A DNA stretch of 64,000 nt, taken from NCBI RefSeq assembly GCF_013114835.1, contig NZ_JAAVLW010000007.1, positions 248,001 through 312,000 on the forward strand, written 5' to 3'. Below are positions 52,639 to 61,329 of the stretch, piece by piece (positions within the stretch are counted from its first letter, which is position 1; each line of letters opens with the position of its first letter). The position numbers and the translations under genes are program-made. Source of the stretch: Bradyrhizobium archetypum (GTDB lineage: Bacteria; Pseudomonadota; Alphaproteobacteria; Rhizobiales; Xanthobacteraceae). The notes under the pieces are model-generated. The model did not search any database. It had not been told where the DNA came from and worked only from the letters and a program-made list of their open reading frames with translations.

Positions 52639-53042
52639 GCGTCACGATCTATCATAACCCCGCCTGCGGCACCTCGCGCAACACGCTGGCGATGATCCGG
52701 CAGAGCGGGGAAGAGCCCGAGGTGATCGAGTATCTGAAGACTCCGCCGAGCCGCGCCCGGCTGGTCGAACTGATCAAGGCGTTGGGCATCTCGCCGCGTG
52801 AGCTGTTGCGCGAAAAGGGCACGCCCTATGCCGAGCTCGGCCTCGCCGATCCCAAATGGAGCGACGACGAGCTGATCGATTTCATGCTTGAGCATCCGAT
52901 CCTGATCCAGCGGCCGATCGTGGTGACGCCGAAGGGCGTGCGGCTGTGCCGGCCGTCGGAACTGGTGCTCGACCTGCTCGATAATCCCGTCGTTTCCTTT
53001 GTCAAGGAAGACGGCGAGGCGGTGACGCGCGCCAAGGATTGA
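52635..53042 (+). CDS. arsC: Arsenate reductase, glutaredoxin-dependent type
   Basis: A 135-residue ArsC of the E. coli plasmid R773 family. The N-terminus MSVTIYHNPACGTSRN puts the catalytic cysteine at position 11, and the arginines that bind arsenate lie in HPILIQRPIVVTPKGVRLCRP. It reduces As(V) to As(III) with glutathione and glutaredoxin. ATGA overlap with aqpS. Confidence 0.95.
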   Translation: MSVTIYHNPACGTSRNTLAMIRQSGEEPEVIEYLKTPPSRARLVELIKALGISPRELLREKGTPYAELGLADPKWSDDELIDFMLEHPILIQRPIVVTPKGVRLCRPSELVLDLLDNPVVSFVKEDGEAVTRAKD

Positions 53043-53050
53043 GAGCTCGT

Positions 53051-53097
53051 GTCCCGGGCGCGGCGCGGCGCGAAGCGGTGCGCCGCAGAGCCGGGAC
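53051..53097. repeat. Hairpin-forming repeat after arsC
   Basis: GTCCCGGGCGCGGCGC pairs imperfectly with GCGCCGCAGAGCCGGGAC across 53051-53097, nine bases after the arsC stop. It is related to other GTCCC-ended elements in the window and may act in termination. Confidence 0.6.
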
Positions 53098-53238
53098 CCA
53101 TATGTGGACGGCCCCCTGCCAAGCAGCGCATCGCCATCGCGCGCCGACGCGCGCAAACGCCCTAATGGCGCTGCGCAGCATCCGGGGAATGCAAGCGGCG
53201 ACCTTCCACGCGTCACGATTGCACGCCATAATAGCAGC

Positions 53239-54498
53239 ATGGAACTCATACCCCGTCTGCGCCTGACGAATTGGCTGGTCAGCCAGGGCCTCACCGGACT
53301 GCCCGAAAACGACCTGATCCGTGGCTTCTGCGAGCGCTGCTGCGCCGAGGGGCTTGGCCTGTCGCGCGGCATGGTCTTCATCGACACGCTGCACCCGATT
53401 TTCGAGGGCCGCGGCTTTCGCTGGAACGACGCCGAGACCAACGAGAGTGACGTTTTTGAATATGGCTCGACCAGTGAGGGTGAGGCTGCGCAAGCCTGGC
53501 GCAGCTCGATCTTCTACCACATGCTCGAAAACGGCCATGAGGAACTGCCGATCGACCTCGCGGACCGCGCGGCCCACCGGTTCAAGTTCGTGAACGAGCT
53601 GGCCGAGAAAGGTCACAAGCATCTGGTCGCCTATGTGCACCAGTTCGGCGAGGCCGGCACCATGGGGCAGATGGACTGCGTCTATTCCTATTGGGTGACC
53701 CGGCGCGACGAGGGTTTTGGCGCGCAGGGGCTGGCGGCGCTGCGCGATCTCGTGCCGGTGCTGGGGCTGGCGATCAAATCCGCGGCGCAGGCCGACATCA
53801 CCAAGACGCTGGGCCGGGTCTATCTCGGACGCGACACCGCCGAACAGGTGCTGCGCGGGCGGATCACGCGCGGCGTCACCGAGCGCATCAACGCGGTGTT
53901 GTGGTACTCGGACCTGCGCGGCTCGACCGCGATCAGCGAGAGTATCGACCCCGGCGAGATCATCCCGTTCCTCAACGATTATGCGCAGGCCTCGATCGAC
54001 GCCATCCACGAAGCCGGCGGCGAGGTGCTGAAATTGATCGGCGACGGCGTGCTGGCGATGTTCACCCATGACAACATGGCCAAGGCCAAGCGCGCCGCGC
54101 TGCGCGCCGAATATCGCTTCCGCCGCAACATGAGGACGCTGAACGCCCGCCGCACCGCAGAGGGCCGGCCGGCGACCTCGGCCCATGTCGGACTGCATGT
54201 CGGTGAGGTCTTCTATGGCAATATCGGCAGCGACGACCGGCTCGATTTCACAGTGGTGGGTCCCGCGGTCAACGAGGTCAGCCGCATCGCCTCGATGTGC
54301 CGCTCGGTCGACCGGGAGCTGTTGATGTCTTCGGCGTTCCGCTCCGGTCTCGATGCAGCGGGACGAAACTACCTGGTCTCCACCGGCCGCTACGCGCTGC
54401 GCGGCATTGGCCGCGCGCAGGACCTCTACACGCTCGATCCGGATATCGCCGCGGATGAGGTGGTGGCGGGAAAGTACGAGCGGTATCTGGTGAGCTAA
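53239..54498 (+). CDS. Class III adenylate/guanylate cyclase family protein
   Basis: A 419-residue soluble protein. The C-terminal catalytic domain (from about residue 215) has WYSDLRGSTAISE with the first metal aspartate, GGEVLKLIGDGVLAMF with the second, and the dimer-side VGLHVGEVFYGNIGSDDR plus FTVVGPAVNEVSRIA region. The N-terminal 200 residues form a domain found in rhizobial cyclases with no assigned sensor function. It would make cAMP or cGMP. The start MELIPRLRL at 53239 is preferred over an ORF start 45 codons upstream. Confidence 0.87.
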   Translation: MELIPRLRLTNWLVSQGLTGLPENDLIRGFCERCCAEGLGLSRGMVFIDTLHPIFEGRGFRWNDAETNESDVFEYGSTSEGEAAQAWRSSIFYHMLENGHEELPIDLADRAAHRFKFVNELAEKGHKHLVAYVHQFGEAGTMGQMDCVYSYWVTRRDEGFGAQGLAALRDLVPVLGLAIKSAAQADITKTLGRVYLGRDTAEQVLRGRITRGVTERINAVLWYSDLRGSTAISESIDPGEIIPFLNDYAQASIDAIHEAGGEVLKLIGDGVLAMFTHDNMAKAKRAALRAEYRFRRNMRTLNARRTAEGRPATSAHVGLHVGEVFYGNIGSDDRLDFTVVGPAVNEVSRIASMCRSVDRELLMSSAFRSGLDAAGRNYLVSTGRYALRGIGRAQDLYTLDPDIAADEVVAGKYERYLVS

Positions 54499-54508
54499 CC
54501 TCCCTCCG

Positions 54509-55750
54509 CTAACACCCCGCCGGCTCGCCCACCATTTCCGGCTGCTCGGCCAGCGAGACCGCGGGCGACAGCAGGATCACCATCGCCTGCGCGGCGAAGA
54601 TGGCGGCCGCCAGATAGAGGCAGGCTTCCGCGCCATAGAGGCCGCCGGCGATGGCGCCGAGCGCGGAGCCGAGCGGGCGGGCGCCGTAGCTCATGATGTT
54701 GATGGCGGAGACGCGGCCGAGCAGCGAGGGCGGCGTCACCGATTGCCGCAGGGTTGTGGTCGAGATCACCCACAAGATCGGGCCGACACCGAGCAAGAAG
54801 AAGCTCAAGCCTGCAAGCCACGGTGTGGGAACGATCGTCGTCAGCGCCATCAGGACTGCAGCGATAAAACCGGTGACCGGCCCGAGCCCGATCACGGTGC
54901 CGAAGGCGAGCCGCTGCATCACCCGCGTCGCCGCGAGCGCGCCGACCACCATGCCGACGCCGTACATCGCAAGCGTTACGCCGACGCCGGTTGCCGATAG
55001 CCCAAGATGCCGCACGGCGTAAGGCACGAACACGGCAAGCACCAGGAACGACGCGGTATTGAAGATGAACTGCGTAATGAACACGGGACGCAGCAGCGGA
55101 TGATGCAGCACGAAGGCGGCGCCTTCCTTGATCTCTTGCAAGGGATGCCGTCGCGGCTGTGGCGCACGTGGCGGCTCATAAACGCCCGACAGCAGCACGA
55201 CGGCGATCACGGACAAGGCAGCGGCAAAGCCGAAGGCCGGTGCCGCCCCGATCCATCCGACCAGCACGCCGCCGAGGGCGGGGCCGCTGGCGAAGGCGAC
55301 CGTGCGTGCCAGTTCGATCCGCGCATTCGCCGCCGGCAATTGCTCCGATGTCACCAGCGACGGCACCAGCGCCGGCGCGGCGACGCTGTAGGCGACTGTG
55401 CCGCACACCGCGATGAAGCCGAGCAGCGACAGCAGTGGCAACGTTATTGCGCCGATCCAGATCAAGAGCAGCATCGCCGCCAGCGCGGCTGCTCGCAGGG
55501 CTTCGGCGGTCACCATGACCCAGCGCCGCGAGATGCGGTCGGCGAGGAGGCCGGCGGGGATTGCGAACAGGATGAAGGGCAGCGTCAGCGCGGTCTGCAA
55601 CAGGCCGGTCTGGCCTTCGCCGACACCGAGCAGCAGCACCGCGACGATGGGGGCGGCGGCTAGTGCAATCTGCTCGGCCGATTGGGCTGCGAGATTGGAC
55701 CAGGCCAGGCGGTTGAAGGTTCTGGGCAGGTGCGGGGTGTCGGCGGACAT
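54509..55750 (-). CDS. MFS transporter (EntS/multidrug-like, DUF894 type)
   Basis: A 413-residue protein with 11-12 predicted membrane segments. It starts MSADTPHLPRTFNRLAWSN; the motif A region reads GLLADRISRRWVMVT. The pattern matches EntS-type exporters that in other bacteria release siderophores, and also general multidrug exporters. Substrate unknown. It lies convergent to the cyclase gene and divergent from mntH. Confidence 0.85.
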   Translation of the reverse strand: MSADTPHLPRTFNRLAWSNLAAQSAEQIALAAAPIVAVLLLGVGEGQTGLLQTALTLPFILFAIPAGLLADRISRRWVMVTAEALRAAALAAMLLLIWIGAITLPLLSLLGFIAVCGTVAYSVAAPALVPSLVTSEQLPAANARIELARTVAFASGPALGGVLVGWIGAAPAFGFAAALSVIAVVLLSGVYEPPRAPQPRRHPLQEIKEGAAFVLHHPLLRPVFITQFIFNTASFLVLAVFVPYAVRHLGLSATGVGVTLAMYGVGMVVGALAATRVMQRLAFGTVIGLGPVTGFIAAVLMALTTIVPTPWLAGLSFFLLGVGPILWVISTTTLRQSVTPPSLLGRVSAINIMSYGARPLGSALGAIAGGLYGAEACLYLAAAIFAAQAMVILLSPAVSLAEQPEMVGEPAGC

Positions 55751-56015
55751 GACAGTGTTCCTTCTTCCCCTCAGGGATTCGATCTGGCCTCAATGTCTGG
55801 TGTGAGGACGATCAAACCCACCCGTTTCCTGACAAAGGCGTTGGATGGAACGCGCGAGAAAAGTCCGGCCGCGCTGCAGCAGCGGGGCTTTTCGATTTCG
55901 ATGGGAAACAGTTCCCTGGCTATGAGGCTCTCGGTCCGAGCGTCGCCTTGCCCGTTCCCGAGGTGGTGGCGGGCGGTTCGGCGGGCGTACAAGACTGTCG
56001 GCGGTACCATTTTCG

Positions 56016-56059
56016 TGATCGCTAGATGCACTTGCACCTGATCGCCAGATGCAGTTGCA
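56016..56059 (+). repeat. Tandem 21-bp direct repeats upstream of mntH
   Basis: Bases 56016-56036 and 56039-56059 match at 19 of 21 positions, with a period of 23 bases. Each starts TGATCGC and ends in TGCA-C/G-TTGCA. Each ends in a TTGCA half-site like those in the adjacent palindrome, which suggests cooperative regulator binding. Confidence 0.75.
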
Positions 56060-56071
56060 AATGAGTTGCAA
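56055..56071. promoter_or_regulatory. Candidate Mur (manganese uptake regulator) box
   Basis: TTGCAAATGAGTTGCAA is a 17-base near-perfect palindrome (one mismatched pair). It resembles the TGCAA-TTGCA dyads bound by the Fur-family manganese regulator Mur in rhizobia, known to repress mntH in Bradyrhizobium. It ends 29 bases before the upstream mntH ATG. Confidence 0.6.
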
Positions 56072-56100
56072 TAAAGAGGAAGATCAGCCATCTTGCCGAA

Positions 56101-57486
56101 ATGGATGCGCGATCGCCCGATTTGGGCCCGAAGGCCGGGAGTTTGGAAATGGCCGATACGACCGCCGCCGGCTGGCGTGCTGACGCCACCGGCGCCCGGC
56201 AGAGCCTGCCCGAGGTCAATTCAACGATCTCGGTGCCCTTTAGCGGGCATTGGTCGCGCCGGCTGCTGGCCTTTCTGGGTCCCGGCTATCTGGTTTCCGT
56301 CGGTTACATGGACCCCGGCAACTGGGCCACCGACCTCGCGGGCGGATCGAAGTTCGGTTACACGCTGCTGTCCGTCATTCTGCTGTCGAACCTGATGGCG
56401 ATCCTGCTGCAGGCGCTGGCCGCGCGGCTTGGCATCGTCACCGACCGCGACCTCGCGCAGGCCTGCCGTGCCAGCTTTTCGCGGCCGGTGAACTTCCTGC
56501 TCTGGGTGGCCTGCGAGGCCGCGATCATCGCCTGCGACCTGGCGGAGGTGATCGGCACCGCGATTGCGCTGAAGCTTCTGTTCGGCATTCCCCTGATCGC
56601 CGGCGCGCTGATCACCGCGCTCGACGCGTTCCTGCTGCTGCTGTTGATGAACAAGGGTTTTCGCTTCCTCGAAGCCTTCGTCATCTCGCTTTTGATCGTG
56701 ATCGCGATCTGCTTCACCATCCAGATCGCGGCCGCAGCACCGCCGGTCGCCGCGGTGCTGAAGGGTTTTACGCCGTCCACCGAGATCATCACCAATCCGG
56801 AGATGCTCTACATCGCCATCGGTATCATCGGCGCGACCGTGATGCCGCATAATCTCTATCTGCATTCCTCGATCGTGCAGACCCGCGCCTATGAACGTAA
56901 TAATCAGGGCCGCCGAGAGGCGATCAAATGGGCGACCACTGATTCGACCATCGCCTTGATGCTGGCGCTGTTCATCAACGCCGCGATCCTAATCGTCGCC
57001 GCCTCGACCTTCCATGCGACCGGCCGCACGGAAGTGGCCGAGATCGGCCAGGCATTTGAATTGCTGTCGCCGCTACTCGGGCTCGGCATCGCCTCGACGC
57101 TGTTTGCGGTGGCGCTGCTCGCCTCCGGCCTCAACTCGACGGTCACCGCGACACTGGCCGGCCAGATCGTGATGGAAGGCTTTCTCGACCTGCGGCTGCC
57201 GAGCTGGGCGCGGCGGCTATTGACCCGCGGCATCGCGATCGTCCCGGTCGTGATTGTCACCGCGCTCTATGGCGAGCGCGGCACCAGCCAGTTGCTGGTG
57301 TTCAGCCAGGTCGTGCTGTCGATGCAGTTGCCGTTCGCGGTGATCCCGCTGGTCAAGTTCGTTTCCGACCGGCGCAAGATGGGCAAGTTCGTCATCCCGC
57401 GCAGCGTCGCCGCCGTCGCGTGGATCGTCGCCGGCGTGATCGTCGCGCTGAACGTGAAGCTGTTGTTCGAGACGTTCTTCGGGTGA
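56101..57486 (+). CDS. mntH: Manganese transporter MntH (NRAMP family)
   Basis: A 461-residue inner-membrane proton-coupled importer with 11 segments. The metal-binding DPGN motif lies in VGYMDPGNWATD and the MPHN motif in GATVMPHNLYLHSSIVQTR, both intact. It takes up Mn(II), and perhaps Fe(II). The ATG at 56101 gives an N-terminus MDARSPDL; an internal ATG at 56149 has a GGGAG ribosome binding site and cannot be excluded. Confidence 0.93.
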   Translation: MDARSPDLGPKAGSLEMADTTAAGWRADATGARQSLPEVNSTISVPFSGHWSRRLLAFLGPGYLVSVGYMDPGNWATDLAGGSKFGYTLLSVILLSNLMAILLQALAARLGIVTDRDLAQACRASFSRPVNFLLWVACEAAIIACDLAEVIGTAIALKLLFGIPLIAGALITALDAFLLLLLMNKGFRFLEAFVISLLIVIAICFTIQIAAAAPPVAAVLKGFTPSTEIITNPEMLYIAIGIIGATVMPHNLYLHSSIVQTRAYERNNQGRREAIKWATTDSTIALMLALFINAAILIVAASTFHATGRTEVAEIGQAFELLSPLLGLGIASTLFAVALLASGLNSTVTATLAGQIVMEGFLDLRLPSWARRLLTRGIAIVPVVIVTALYGERGTSQLLVFSQVVLSMQLPFAVIPLVKFVSDRRKMGKFVIPRSVAAVAWIVAGVIVALNVKLLFETFFG

Positions 57487-57690
57487 GACGACCCCGCGGC
57501 TGGGGTCATGCGGATTTGTGCGACATAGGCCAATGACCCAGGTCGGCTGCCCAAAAAAGAGGCCGCGCCCGCTCCATGATTTGCCCTTCTTGAGCAAGGT
57601 GATCCGCCTGTTCTCTTGGCAGCCTTGGCGGGAACCGTCACGCTCGTCAGGCGTTGTCTGGGAGGTTAATGGGGCCCTTCGACGGCAACC

Positions 57691-58995
57691 ATGTCAGAAG
57701 GGCACCAAAGGGAGAATTTGAAACGAGCGAACCATGCGCTCGACGCCGTGAACTTCTTCCTTGCGGATGTCCGCGATGGGCTAGGCCCTTATCTCGCCAT
57801 CTATCTCCTGACCGAGCAGCACTGGGATGAATCCGGGATCGGCATGGTCATGTCGATTGCCGGCATTGCTACCATCGTTGCGCAGACGCCGGCAGGCGCG
57901 CTTGTCGATGCGACGCGGGCCAAGCGGCTGGTGATGGTTAGCGCGGCCCTAGCCGTCACCGCAGCGTCGCTCCTGCTGCCGGTTTTTCAGAGCTTCTGGC
58001 CAGTCGCGATTTCGCAAGGCATCGCGCATGCAGCGGGCGCGATCTTCTCGCCGGCGATCGCCGCACTATCGCTGGGCATTGTCGGCCATCGCGCTTTCAC
58101 GGGACGGATCGGTCGCAATGAAACCTTCAATCATGCGGGCAATGCCTTCGCCGCATCGATTGCCGGCATAGCCGCCTATGCGTTCGGTCCGCAAGCCGTA
58201 TTCTATCTTCTGGGTGCCATGTCGATGGCGAGCCTCGCCAGCGTGTGGGCTATACCAGAAAAGGCCATCAATCACGATGTGGCGCGTGGCCTCCATGATA
58301 CCGAGCAAGGCTATCAAAACCCGGATAGGGATGAGCCGTCGGGGTTGGCCATTCTCTTCACCTGTCGGCCGCTCCTGATATTCGCAGTGTGCGTGATGCT
58401 CTTCCATTTGTCGAACGCGGCAATGCTGCCGCTGGTGGGACAAAAGCTGGCACTTCAGGACAAGAACCTTGGCACCAGCCTGATGTCGGCTTGCATCGTT
58501 GCCGCGCAGATTGTCATGATGCCGATGGCGATGCTGGTCGGCGCCAGGGCCGACCGCTGGGGGCACAAGCGCTTTTTCCTCGCGGCGCTCCTGATTCTCC
58601 CGCTGCGCGGCGCGCTTTATACTCTGTCGGACAGCCAGGAATGGTTGGTCGGCGTTCAGTTGCTCGACGGCGTGGGTGCGGGGATCTTCGGCGCGATTTT
58701 TCCGGTCATCGTTGCCGATCTCATGCGCAACACCGGCCGCTTCAATATCGCACAGGGCGCGATCATCACGGCGCAGGGCATCGGCGCTGCGCTCTCGACG
58801 ACCTTGGCCGGGCTGGTAGTTGGGACTGCAGGTTACAGCGCGGCGTTCGTTACGCTTGGCGCTGTTGCAGCGGTCGGCGCGCTGGTCTGTGCCTTCGCAC
58901 TCGCGGAAACGGGTGGCAGCGCAAGCCGCGGGGGGCAAACGGCCCCGCCGGCTTGCGCTCCCACTCCGGAGCGAGCTTTGGGGACCGTGGAATGA
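57691..58995 (+). CDS. MFS transporter coupled to an ArsB-like permease
   Basis: A 434-residue protein with 12 predicted membrane segments. The N-terminus NHALDAVNFFLADVRDGLGP and GALVDATRAKRLVMVS (motif A region) mark an MFS subfamily common in proteobacteria. The last 30 residues are Gly/Pro-rich. The ATG used at 57691 lacks a clear ribosome binding site; a TTG at 57718 follows GGGAGAA. The stop overlaps the next start codon, so the two transporters are co-translated. Confidence 0.82.
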   Translation: MSEGHQRENLKRANHALDAVNFFLADVRDGLGPYLAIYLLTEQHWDESGIGMVMSIAGIATIVAQTPAGALVDATRAKRLVMVSAALAVTAASLLLPVFQSFWPVAISQGIAHAAGAIFSPAIAALSLGIVGHRAFTGRIGRNETFNHAGNAFAASIAGIAAYAFGPQAVFYLLGAMSMASLASVWAIPEKAINHDVARGLHDTEQGYQNPDRDEPSGLAILFTCRPLLIFAVCVMLFHLSNAAMLPLVGQKLALQDKNLGTSLMSACIVAAQIVMMPMAMLVGARADRWGHKRFFLAALLILPLRGALYTLSDSQEWLVGVQLLDGVGAGIFGAIFPVIVADLMRNTGRFNIAQGAIITAQGIGAALSTTLAGLVVGTAGYSAAFVTLGAVAAVGALVCAFALAETGGSASRGGQTAPPACAPTPERALGTVE

Positions 58996-60251
58996 CTTCC
59001 GTACCGCACAATATCGTCATGGCCTGGAGCATCATCGCGGCTGCGACAGCAGGGGTCATCATCAGACCCTTTCGGCTGCTCGAAGCGATCTGGGCGGTTA
59101 CGGGTGCACTCGCCCTTGTGCTGTTGGGGCTATTGCCATGGGCAGATGCGCTGACCGGCGTGCGCAAGGGCGTCGATGTCTATCTGTTCCTTACCGGAAT
59201 GATGCTGATTGCGGAGCTGGCGCGTCGCGAGGGACTGTTCGACTATCTCGCCGCGCTCGCCGTGCAGCATGCGCGTGGCTCACCGCGGCGATTGTTCCTG
59301 CTGGTGTATTTGGTTGGTACGTTGGTGACGGTGCTGTTGTCGAATGACGCCACCGCGATTGTGCTGACGCCCGCGGTATACGCCGCGACCCGCGCCGCCG
59401 GTGCGACGCCGCTGCCGTATCTGTTCGTGTGCGCCTTTATCGCCAATGCAGCGAGCTTCGTGCTGCCGATCTCGAACCCCGCCAATCTCGTGGTGTTCGG
59501 CGCTCGCCTGCCGCATCTTGGCGAATGGCTGCGGCAATTCCTGCTGCCCTCGGTCGCGTCAATTGTCGTCACCTATGTCGTGCTGCGCCTCGCGCAGCGC
59601 CGCGCGCTCAATGAGGAGAAGATCGAAACGGACGTCGCCAAGCCGAAACTGGGCCGGGAGGGAAAACTCACCGCCTGCGGCATTGCCGCCATCTGCGTCG
59701 TGCTGCTCGGCGCCTCCGCGCTCGACATTCAACTGGGCCTGCCGACCTTCATCTGCGGCGTGGCCACAGCGGTTGTTGTGCTGATCGCGAGTCGCCAATC
59801 GCCCTGGCCGGTCGTCAAGGACATATCGTGGAGCGTGCTGCCGTTGGTGGCTGGGTTGTTCGTGATGGTGGAAGCGTTGGTCCAAAGCGGTGCCATCGGA
59901 CATCTGAGCGCGATGCTGCATGCGGCGGTCGCGCAATCCGTGCCGAAGACGGCATGGGCCGTCGCTATCGTCACGTCCCTCGCGGATAACATCGCTAACA
60001 ATTTGCCGATCGGGCTGGTCGCTGGCTCGGTTGCCGGCAGCGATCAGCTTCCGCCGCAGGTCGTTGGCTCCATGCTGATCGGGGTCGATCTCGGGCCAAA
60101 CCTTTCGGTCACCGGCTCGCTTGCAACGATCCTGTGGCTGGTGGCGCTGCGCCGCGAGGGGCTGCATGTCAGCGCCTGGCGCTTTTTGGGGATCGGGCTT
60201 CTGGTGATGCCACCAGCGCTTTTGGCAGCGCTCTCCTTGATGAACTACTGA
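58992..60251 (+). CDS. ArsB/NhaD-type ion permease (arsenical pump-like membrane protein)
   Basis: A 419-residue protein with about 11 hydrophobic segments. It has the ion-transporter signatures LLSNDATAIVLTPAVYA near residue 115 and SLADNIANNLPIGLVAG near 330, where paired Asn/Asp residues resemble ArsB. ArsB exports arsenite and antimonite; members of the same superfamily move other anions. It overlaps the MFS gene by four bases and is 6 kb from the ars operon. I do not assign the arsB symbol because no arsenic regulator is adjacent. Confidence 0.8.
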   Translation: MTSVPHNIVMAWSIIAAATAGVIIRPFRLLEAIWAVTGALALVLLGLLPWADALTGVRKGVDVYLFLTGMMLIAELARREGLFDYLAALAVQHARGSPRRLFLLVYLVGTLVTVLLSNDATAIVLTPAVYAATRAAGATPLPYLFVCAFIANAASFVLPISNPANLVVFGARLPHLGEWLRQFLLPSVASIVVTYVVLRLAQRRALNEEKIETDVAKPKLGREGKLTACGIAAICVVLLGASALDIQLGLPTFICGVATAVVVLIASRQSPWPVVKDISWSVLPLVAGLFVMVEALVQSGAIGHLSAMLHAAVAQSVPKTAWAVAIVTSLADNIANNLPIGLVAGSVAGSDQLPPQVVGSMLIGVDLGPNLSVTGSLATILWLVALRREGLHVSAWRFLGIGLLVMPPALLAALSLMNY

Positions 60252-60373
60252 GTCTTTTCAGGGCGCTATTTGGGTTCTCCCTATCATCCGCGCGGGAGAA
60301 TTCGCACCTGTGAGCTCTCCGTCCCGCTGACCCATACTGGATCAGCCGCTTCCGAAATGGCAGCGTCCGAGAA

Positions 60374-61150
60374 TCAATCCTGCGGCTCGGTCAGCACTTC
60401 GCCCGATGCATCCACGCGCAGCCAGCCTGACGGCGCCAGCCGCTGTTGCGGCAGGAAGCGGCCCTTGTAGTCCATTTTCTTGGAGCCCTCGATCCAGTAG
60501 CCGAGATAGACATAGGGCAGGCCGAGCCTGCGGGCGCGGGTGATGTGGTCGAGGATCATGAAGGTGCCGAGCGAGCGGCTGTGCTGCGACGGCTCGAAGA
60601 ACGAATACACCATCGACAGCCCGTCGCTGAGCACGTCGGTGAGCGCCACGGCGATCAGCTCCTCGCCGCGCCCGGTGATGCCGGTGTCGACGCCGCGCTT
60701 GCGGTATTCGATGATGCGGGTCTCGACATGGCTGTCTTCCACCATCATCGCGTAATCCAGCACGGTCATGTCGGCCATGCCGCCGTGGCGGTGGCGCTTG
60801 TCGAGATAGGCGCGGAACACGGAGTACTGCTCCGAGGTCGGCACCGCACTGCGCTGCTCGCCGATAATGTCGGCATTGCGCGCCAACACCTTCTTGAAGT
60901 TGCGCGAGGGGCGGAACTCATTGGCGATGACGCGCACCGAGACGCAGGCGCGGCACTGGTCGCAGGCCGGGCGGTAGGCGATCGACTGGCTGCGGCGGAA
61001 GCCGCCATGGGTCAGGAGGTCGTTGAGATCGCCGGCCTTGTCGCCGACCAGATGCGTGAACACCTTGCGCTCGTGCCGGCCGGGCAGATAGGGGCAGGGC
61101 GAGGGCGCCGTCAGGTAGAATTGCGGGGTATCACGCGAGTGCTGGGTCAC
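60374..61150 (-). CDS. bpt: Aspartate/glutamate leucyltransferase (Bpt, arginyltransferase family)
   Basis: A 258-residue enzyme that adds leucine to N-terminal Asp or Glu, feeding the N-end rule degradation by ClpS/ClpAP. The N-terminal half has PCPYLPGRHERKVFTHLVG and the cysteine motif ACDQCRACVSVRV; the C-terminal acetyltransferase-like half includes SMVYSFFEPSQHSRSLGTF and VYLGYWIEGSKKMDYKGRF. The start is GTG at 61150 (VTQHSRDTPQF). Confidence 0.92.
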   Translation of the reverse strand: MTQHSRDTPQFYLTAPSPCPYLPGRHERKVFTHLVGDKAGDLNDLLTHGGFRRSQSIAYRPACDQCRACVSVRVIANEFRPSRNFKKVLARNADIIGEQRSAVPTSEQYSVFRAYLDKRHRHGGMADMTVLDYAMMVEDSHVETRIIEYRKRGVDTGITGRGEELIAVALTDVLSDGLSMVYSFFEPSQHSRSLGTFMILDHITRARRLGLPYVYLGYWIEGSKKMDYKGRFLPQQRLAPSGWLRVDASGEVLTEPQD

Positions 61151-61186
61151 GTCGGGTCGTCACGCCTCCGAAACAAATCAACCATA

Positions 61187-61240
61187 GCGCTTTCGAGCGG
61201 AGTAGACACCAGGTCCCGTTAAGAAAACGCGTCAAAAAGC
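61187..61240. repeat. Dispersed repeat, GCGTTTTC/GAAAACGC family
   Basis: It begins GCGCTTTCGAGCGGAGTAGA and ends AAGAAAACGCGTCAAAAAG, matching the copy at 14194 in layout. It lies just upstream of bpt on the opposite strand sense. Confidence 0.65.
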
Positions 61241-61329
61241 AAAACGCCGGCCCGGCCCCGATTCATTCAGGCCGGACCAGCTCTAACATTGCGCTCCGAG
61301 CGCTGCCGGTCAATCGGTTTGCGGCTCGC

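Larger units (their letters stand above)
55751..56100. other. Divergent promoter region between an MFS gene and mntH
   Basis: These 350 bases contain no gene. Their mntH-proximal end holds two tandem direct repeats and a palindrome, listed separately. No manganese riboswitch (yybP-ykoY type) is recognisable. Confidence 0.5.

Noticed and set aside
55751..56100. Manganese riboswitch upstream of mntH
   Set aside because: The paired elements and conserved loop of the yybP-ykoY class are not visible; the TTGCA repeats explain regulation better.
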